37,697 bases of DNA, taken from NCBI GenBank assembly GCA_046483025.1, contig JAWODZ010000248.1, positions 1 to 37,697 on the forward strand. The letters are read 5' to 3'. Below, in pieces: positions 33,232-37,697 of the stretch (position 1 is the first letter of the stretch; each line of letters starts with the position of its first letter). Source of the stretch: CAYUAG01 sp046483025 (lineage in GTDB: Bacteria > Zhuqueibacterota > QNDG01 > CAYUAG01). The translations under genes were made by a program, and so were the position numbers. The notes under the pieces were generated by a model. It saw only the letters and a program-made list of their open reading frames with translations, was not told the DNA's origin and did not search any database.

Positions 33232-34431
33232 TTAATTAATACTGACCTCTACACTCACTCTATTCTGCGAAAAGCCGACAACCTTCACACTCATCCCCTC
33301 AAAACTCTTTGCGGACAAACGCTGAGCCAGATCTTCACCCGTTCCCTTAAAATTGATATCAAATTCTGCAAATCCCTGGCTCCATTGACGCTGTACTACA
33401 GAATTAACACCTCTGATATAGTACTTTAAGGATGACTTGAATTTTATAAGTTCACTGTAATCTTCTAACCCCTGTACCCGTAAAGCTACAGTAGTACCGG
33501 AAGAAACATCTTTCTGCCATTTGGAAAGAATTTTTTCTATCAGATCCTCTGATAATTTCCCACAAGCCTTTTTAATTGCTTTAGCGCCGCCCACCATATC
33601 ATTTATATGAGGAAAAGCACCTTCAGAAGAAGCAGTAGCAATTATCTCTCCGGTATCAGTTCTGATAGCCTTAACAGTAACCGTTGCCTGCTGAGAGCGT
33701 TGTTTTGCCCCATATATCTCAACTTCAGTTGCATTTGCCAGCGCATTACCGGTTAATACCACCTCAGCTCCGATTTTTTTCCCCAGAGTTGCTGCCAACT
33801 CTGTATTCCCCTGTAAAATAGCAGCAGCTTTTTCTCTGGTAAGGTTTTGTTTAACAACTGACTGATCAATAAAGGTAAATCCCTTCTGCATCATTCCATC
33901 GATAAGGGAAGTTTCTGCATTGTTGGTCTCTGCTTCAATATAATTTAAAACGCCTACAGATTTTCCAATATTCTTTTCATGGATCATGACCATCATTCTG
34001 GGCATATTTTTCCTGCGCATAAGCGTAGCAATGGCTTCCATATCATTCTGAAGACTTTCCATACTCACAACTGCAGTAATCATTACTTCATAGAGGTACT
34101 CACTGCGTTTGTTTTCCCTTACTACTTGATAATTCTGAATATATCCTTGGGTTTCGCTGAATATATTGTCATCAATAACCTGAAAATTCTCCACATAGGT
34201 CTCTGCTTCTATCATGGTCCCCAGAGTTTGTTCCAGAGCTCTTCGTAAAGCATCCTCTATGGCATCGTCTCTGGCTTTGGCAATATTATTATTGAATATG
34301 GAACCTGTTCCGGAGGCAACCACTTTTTTGCTCTCAGCAGTATCGGACATATCCTGTGCCTGCAGTTGTAGATTAAAAATTAGTAAGACTGAAAAAATTA
34401 AAACAACCAATTTAATGTTTAAATTCTTCAA
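33232..34431 (-). CDS. FlgT/LPP20-like plus CsgG-like exported protein
   Basis: A 399-residue protein with a signal peptide (to LQAQ, about 26). Residues 36-125 match the FlgT N-terminal/LPP20 pattern: ARDDAIEDALRRALEQTLG, FSETQGYIQNYQVVRE and YEVMITAVVSM. A central CsgG/FlgO-like domain (about 143-305) has PRMMVMIHEKN, MMQKGFTFIDQ, LAATLGKKIGAEVVLTGNAL and IRTDTGEIIATA. A C-terminal region (310-399) has RVQGLEDYSELIKFKSSL, two strand-helix units that look like a ring-building or ferredoxin-like motif. The start is TTG 34431, five bases after GGGAGA and 15 bases after the TPR gene. Its N-terminal domain is a distant copy of that in the first gene of the cluster. Role unknown. Confidence 0.72.
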   Translation of the reverse strand: MKNLNIKLVVLIFSVLLIFNLQLQAQDMSDTAESKKVVASGTGSIFNNNIAKARDDAIEDALRRALEQTLGTMIEAETYVENFQVIDDNIFSETQGYIQNYQVVRENKRSEYLYEVMITAVVSMESLQNDMEAIATLMRRKNMPRMMVMIHEKNIGKSVGVLNYIEAETNNAETSLIDGMMQKGFTFIDQSVVKQNLTREKAAAILQGNTELAATLGKKIGAEVVLTGNALANATEVEIYGAKQRSQQATVTVKAIRTDTGEIIATASSEGAFPHINDMVGGAKAIKKACGKLSEDLIEKILSKWQKDVSSGTTVALRVQGLEDYSELIKFKSSLKYYIRGVNSVVQRQWSQGFAEFDINFKGTGEDLAQRLSAKSFEGMSVKVVGFSQNRVSVEVSIN

Positions 34432-34446
34432 CTTTTTCTCCCAAAG

Positions 34447-35601
34447 TTAAAAGGTCATTCTTAAAGCATTCTGAAAGTCCCGTATAATCAATAAGGCATC
34501 TGCACCGGATACTTTTTTATTTAAACCAAATGATCCGTTAATTTTATCTGCTTCCATAATTCCTCTGTCAACTGATAAACAAATGGCATTATAGGCATAA
34601 TGAGTGGGATTAATATCCGGAAATCGAGATTTAGTACCAATATATTTGGTGGCAAGTTTTTCATCTCCGGTAACCGCAATTAGAATATTTTGTAAGAACA
34701 TGGCATAATTTGCCCGAGTAATTTTCTCATCCGGCCGGAATGTTCTGTCCGGGAAGGTACCCATGGCATCAGCTTTAATAATATCCTCAATCCAGTTTTT
34801 AGCCCAGTGTCCCTCAATATCGGTTGCCAATTTTTGTTCTTTCTTCTGCTCTTCCATTTTAGTTGGGTCTTCAGGGGGACGAAAACGGGTGTCATACATT
34901 TTTGGCTGTTTTTTCTTAAGAACTTCCAAGAGTTTCAATTCCTCTACAAATAACACTGCCAGATCAGCCCTATCTATCTCAGGAATAAGAGCTATCTTTT
35001 TACCGATTCTGGTTCCGGGTGAAGCTCTCTGTATTTTCTGCATCAATTCCCATTCGCTGTTAGCCCGGGATGCATAATCCCCTTTGATTGATATCACATC
35101 ACTAAAATAATCAGCTGCAGTATCAAAATCATAAGCTTTTTTATAGGCTTCTCCCATATAGAAAAGCACTTTTTCATTATTCTCATCAATTTTCAAGGCT
35201 TTCTCATATTGTTTAACCGCCTTATCCAGCCATTTATCACCTTCTCTCTGTTTGACAAATATACGCCCTTTGGCAACATAACCGTCAATAAAATTTTTAT
35301 TTTTACCTATTCCCTTGTCAACCAGTTTCAGTGCTTCCTTATAATTCTGCTTTTCCGCTTCAACTAAACCTAATCCTACATATCCACCGGCATAATCAGG
35401 ATCAAGTGCAGTAGCCCGATCGAATTCTTCAGCTGCCCCTTGCAGATCTCCTCTGTTATAAGAACGCAGTCCCTGCCGGTAATGGTTATCAGGAGTATCC
35501 AACACAGATTCTTTTTCTATTGGTTTTGGACCACACCCTGAAAGGATAAACAAAATCACTAATAAAAACGTAACTCCAATTTTAAGGGGTTGAATATTCA
35601 T
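34447..35601 (-). CDS. lipoprotein with TPR repeats and SLH domains
   Basis: A 384-residue lipoprotein: signal peptide and lipobox ILSGC, with Cys23 as lipidated residue. Four TPR units run from about 36 to 180 (NHYRQGLRSYNRGDLQGAAE and following), a protein-docking scaffold. The C-terminal half is made of S-layer-homology motifs: a partial one (about 207-230, IDRADLAVLFVEEL), a complete one (260-308, DIEGHWAKNWIEDIIKAD then FRPDEKITRANYAMFLQ), and a second (325-380, SRFPDINPTHYAYNAI). SLH modules usually bind cell-wall polymers or peptidoglycan, so the protein may tie the outer membrane to the wall. GGGAGG precedes the ATG. It is second in the cluster, with short gaps on both sides. Confidence 0.85.
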   Translation of the reverse strand: MNIQPLKIGVTFLLVILFILSGCGPKPIEKESVLDTPDNHYRQGLRSYNRGDLQGAAEEFDRATALDPDYAGGYVGLGLVEAEKQNYKEALKLVDKGIGKNKNFIDGYVAKGRIFVKQREGDKWLDKAVKQYEKALKIDENNEKVLFYMGEAYKKAYDFDTAADYFSDVISIKGDYASRANSEWELMQKIQRASPGTRIGKKIALIPEIDRADLAVLFVEELKLLEVLKKKQPKMYDTRFRPPEDPTKMEEQKKEQKLATDIEGHWAKNWIEDIIKADAMGTFPDRTFRPDEKITRANYAMFLQNILIAVTGDEKLATKYIGTKSRFPDINPTHYAYNAICLSVDRGIMEADKINGSFGLNKKVSGADALLIIRDFQNALRMTF

Positions 35602-35620
35602 TGTATCCCTCCCTGTTTTA

Positions 35621-36538
35621 TTAATCTAGAATAAACATTACTTTACAACGTTCAAGAAAATTCATATTTGCTGCTGCATTATGAATTTTTACAGCATCAG
35701 CATCACTTACTACAACATCTGTCTTATTTTGACCTACTGCTTCAGCACCTTTTACAATTAAAGGATTATCAGCAACTCTTTCATTGTGAGAAGCCCTGTC
35801 CACACTTTTTTCATATCCGACCATACCAATATCTACAGCGTATTCACGTTCCACATATCTGGAGCCATATACTTCCTCCCCTTTTGGGTCAAGGACTTTA
35901 GGAGCCATGGCAGGCCTTAGATTTAATCCCCGGGCATCAATAATTAAACCAGTATACACTCCTCCTCCGTAATCAGCCTGATAATCACCTCCTACATGGA
36001 TCAAATCCACACCAGGAGGTACTTCTTTCCCTGAGGGCCAGGGTTGACCACAGGTGGGGCATAACAGCTGTTCCCCGGTTAACAGAGTACCCCCTCCGAA
36101 CTGTTGCTGGAGCAGATTATCCATGATAACCCCGGTAATGGGAACTTCAACATCAACTTCTACATCCCCGGAAGACATATAACGGGTATCAACCACCCGG
36201 TAACCTCTGATAGCTCCTTGAACATTACTCTGAATAACATCACTGGTTACCATAGCATTCTCTACAGTAGTCTCTGAATTTATATTTATTCCCCGTACAG
36301 TTTCCAGAAGATTCCTTAAGGCATCCAGTTTAGCAGCTCGTAAAGCTCCGGCTCTCTGAGCAGCCATGGATTGATTCGGGTTGGGAGCACCAATACCAGT
36401 ACATTTTATTACCTGGTTAGTCCAGTTCACTTTTCCGGCAGACCCAACTTGCTGAACATACCCTTGACCAAATAGAAATAAAGGTATTAATATCAGTATG
36501 CTCAACCATATACAAATCAAATTTTTACTTATTTTCAT
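35621..36538 (-). CDS. LPP20/FlgP-like exported protein
   Basis: A 305-residue protein. I start it at ATG 36538, behind a perfect AAGGAGG; the open frame continues upstream into a tRNA gene and that extension is not real. A signal peptide (to FLFGQ, about 25) is followed by an LPP20/FlgP-like domain (about 33-140): AAQRAGALRAAKLDALRNLL, VIQSNVQGAIRGYRVVD, VEVDVEVPITGVI. CPTC (160-163) is an isolated Cys pair. The C-terminal part (about 190-305) has VYTGLIIDARGLNLRPAMAP, a segment common in LPP20-type proteins. FlgP-like proteins form outer-membrane rings around flagella in Vibrio and Campylobacter; no flagellar genes are present here. It is first of the four-gene cluster, 20 bases before the TPR-SLH gene. 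Confidence 0.78.
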   Translation of the reverse strand: MKISKNLICIWLSILILIPLFLFGQGYVQQVGSAGKVNWTNQVIKCTGIGAPNPNQSMAAQRAGALRAAKLDALRNLLETVRGININSETTVENAMVTSDVIQSNVQGAIRGYRVVDTRYMSSGDVEVDVEVPITGVIMDNLLQQQFGGGTLLTGEQLLCPTCGQPWPSGKEVPPGVDLIHVGGDYQADYGGGVYTGLIIDARGLNLRPAMAPKVLDPKGEEVYGSRYVEREYAVDIGMVGYEKSVDRASHNERVADNPLIVKGAEAVGQNKTDVVVSDADAVKIHNAAANMNFLERCKVMFILD

Positions 36539-36574
36539 GATAACCTCCTTTTGTTTGAGTATCATAGAATAAAG

Positions 36575-36647
36575 AGCGAATGACGGGATTTGAACCCGCG
36601 ACAACCAGCTTGGGAAGCTGGAGCTCTACCAGCTGAGCTACATTCGC
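36575..36647 (-). tRNA. tRNA-Gly (anticodon CCC)
   Basis: The cloverleaf folds completely on the minus strand: acceptor GCGAATG with CATTCGC, D stem GCTC/GAGC, anticodon stem CCAGC/GCTGG around loop TTCCCAA (anticodon CCC, reading GGG), and T arm GCGGG-TTCAAAT-CCCGT. It is 72 bases plus the discriminator, which is U, and the 3' CCA is not encoded. It lies just upstream of the LPP20-like gene and has its own promoter at 36686-36714, so the four-gene cluster may be co-transcribed with it. Confidence 0.96.
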
Positions 36648-36685
36648 TTAATTTAATTACATATATTTTTCCATATTAATACGCT

Positions 36686-36714
36686 AAATTATCTATCATT
36701 ATTTAAAAAGTCAA
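36686..36714 (-). promoter_or_regulatory. promoter of tRNA-Gly and possibly the four-gene cluster
   Basis: On the minus strand, -35 TTGACT (36709-36714), a 17-base spacer, and -10 TAATTT (36686-36691). It has the same -10 and spacing as the uppS promoter. Transcription would start near 36679, about 30 bases before the tRNA. Confidence 0.6.
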
Positions 36715-36740
36715 GTTAATTCTTAAAATTTTTTCAATAA

Positions 36741-37265
36741 TCACTCTTCTTCATAATTTATTAATATATGAAGGGGAACCCCGAACAATTGCTCTCTTCC
36801 ACCCAAAAATCCCAATTCAATCAGAAAAGCCGCTCCAACTATGTCACCTCCTAATCTCTTTAGTAACCTAATCGATGCTGCTGCTGTACCCCCGGTTGCC
36901 AAAAGATCATCTATAAGCAATACTTTCATTCCATTTTTAATTGCGTCTCTATGGATTTCAACCGTATCAGTCCCATACTCCAGAGCGTATTCTTCACAGA
37001 ATGTTTCAGCAGGTAATTTACCCTTTTTTCTGATAGGAATAAAACCTGCTCCTAATTTTACAGCTGCTGCTCCTCCAAAAATAAATCCCCGGGATTCAAT
37101 GCCGGCTACCATATCTACCTTGGAATCCAGGTAGGGTTCACATAATTTATTTATAGTCTGATTAAAAGCTTTTGGATCCTTAAGCAAGGTAGTGATATCC
37201 TTGAATCCAACCCCTTTCTGGGGAAAATCCGGAACATTTCTAATCAACCTTTTAATAATATCCAT
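36741..37265 (-). CDS. apt: adenine phosphoribosyltransferase
   Basis: This 174-residue enzyme salvages adenine to AMP with PRPP. The N-terminal IRNVPDFPQKGVGFKDITTLL and AGIESRGFIFGGAAA are diagnostic for Apt, and the PRPP loop is VLLIDDLLATGGTAAA (115-130). The length is standard. AGGAAAG precedes the ATG. It can take up the adenine released by MtnP, encoded far away in the same window. It lies 14 bases after the acylphosphatase gene, with which it probably forms an operon. Confidence 0.96.
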   Translation of the reverse strand: MDIIKRLIRNVPDFPQKGVGFKDITTLLKDPKAFNQTINKLCEPYLDSKVDMVAGIESRGFIFGGAAAVKLGAGFIPIRKKGKLPAETFCEEYALEYGTDTVEIHRDAIKNGMKVLLIDDLLATGGTAAASIRLLKRLGGDIVGAAFLIELGFLGGREQLFGVPLHILINYEEE

Positions 37266-37279
37266 TTTCTTTCCTCAAT

Positions 37280-37555
37280 TTAAAAAGTGATATCAAAATC
37301 ACTGTATTTACCAGTTGGTTTCTCCCAGTCTACCTCTACATTGCGCACCATTGCAGAAGGATTCCCGGTAGGCAGCTTCTGTATCAAGGACTCAATAAGA
37401 CCTTTGGGACCTTCAACTTCTATCTCAACCTCTCCATTGGGAAGATTTTTTACCCAACCGGTCAACTTCATTTTTCTGGCGTTTCGGGATACAAAATAAC
37501 GATATCCGACTCCCTGAACCATGCCTGATACGATAATATGTGCATGTACATCCAT
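37280..37555 (-). CDS. acyP: acylphosphatase
   Basis: This 91-residue enzyme hydrolyses acyl phosphates such as 1,3-bisphosphoglycerate or carbamoyl phosphate. The signature GMVQGVGYRYF (11-21) carries the catalytic Arg19, and GWVKNLPNG (33-41) the catalytic Asn37. The size is normal for the stand-alone form. GAGGAA precedes the ATG. It lies upstream of apt and 32 bases after the partial gene at the window's end. Confidence 0.95.
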   Translation of the reverse strand: MDVHAHIIVSGMVQGVGYRYFVSRNARKMKLTGWVKNLPNGEVEIEVEGPKGLIESLIQKLPTGNPSAMVRNVEVDWEKPTGKYSDFDITF

Positions 37556-37587
37556 ATAATATTCCTCAAAAAAATCAATTTATGATT

Positions 37588-37697
37588 TTAATACAACTTC
37601 CTGAAAATCATTTCTACTGCTTCTTCCGGAGAAGAAGCCTGTTGTATTGCCTTATCAAAATCCCAGCTTTTCAAAGAAACAACCGGTATTCCTTTCT
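37588..37697 (-). CDS. 3' end of an unidentified gene (cut by the window edge)
   Basis: Only the last 35 codons are present: KGIPVVSLKSWDFDKAIQ, then QASSPEEAVEMIFRKLY and a TAA stop. The SSPEEAVEMIFRKL stretch looks like a genuine C-terminal helix, and the frame stays open to the window edge, with acyP following after 32 bases. Too little remains to name a family. Confidence 0.6.
   Translation of the reverse strand, partial: KGIPVVSLKSWDFDKAIQQASSPEEAVEMIFRKLY

Noticed and set aside
36539..36604. N-terminal extension of the LPP20-like gene (MSRVQIPSFA)
   Set aside because: These codons translate part of the tRNA-Gly gene; a perfect AAGGAGG and signal peptide mark the real start at 36538.
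1..37697. Prophage, insertion sequence or integron
   Set aside because: No transposase, integrase or phage structural gene is seen in any frame; only small repeats and toxin-antitoxin pairs occur.

Overview
The window is AT-rich DNA from a diderm (LPS-type) bacterium. It most resembles a low-GC member of the Fibrobacteres-Chlorobi-Bacteroidetes (FCB) superphylum or one of its uncultured neighbours (Marinimicrobia, KSB1 or Cloacimonadota-like). Four things point there: a fused LpxC-FabZ protein, a secreted subtilase with a type IX-secretion-like C-terminal tail, a TamB gene directly upstream of BamA, and an IleRS with a GIHH motif like that of Bacteroidetes-type enzymes. The exact phylum cannot be fixed from this window. 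About ten of the genes appear to start with TTG or GTG behind a good ribosome binding site.

Layout: 1-1230 is an accessory pocket, a VapBC-type toxin-antitoxin pair lying between palindromic repeats. 1231-1983 is a NIF3-family protein, followed by about 460 bases of repeats. 2442-9747 (minus strand) is one tight seven-gene run: divIVA, a lipoprotein, mtnP, ileS, a TraR/DksA protein, lspA, rluD. 9877-11901 is a secreted S8 protease with a nine-base C run near its 3' end. 12037-15482 (plus strand) holds a family 2 glycosyltransferase, then pyrF-pyrE and a small outer-membrane protein. 15684-30004 (minus strand) is a large envelope operon: uppS, tamB, bamA, skp/ompH, lpxD, lpxC-fabZ, lpxA, a LipM-like octanoyltransferase, dxr, rseP. 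It combines isoprenoid carrier synthesis, lipid A synthesis and outer-membrane protein assembly. lpxB, lpxK and cdsA are not here.

30119-32154 is a second accessory pocket: a HigBA-type pair, dispersed palindromic repeats and a lone methyltransferase. 32155-36538 (minus strand) is the most unusual part: four exported proteins made from LPP20/FlgP-, FlgT-, FlgO/CsgG- and TPR/SLH-type modules, with no flagellar or curli genes around them. It looks like an envelope ring or outer-membrane scaffold built from flagellar H-ring parts. A tRNA-Gly(CCC), apt, an acylphosphatase and the 3' end of an unidentified gene close the window.

Several promoters fit TTGACA-17-TATATT/TAATTT closely. Three plus-strand genes (higB, pyrF and the glycosyltransferase) have such promoters ending at or just before the start codon and no Shine-Dalgarno sequence, which suggests leaderless or very short-leader mRNAs. 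All functional calls come from reading motifs by eye; no database search was run.
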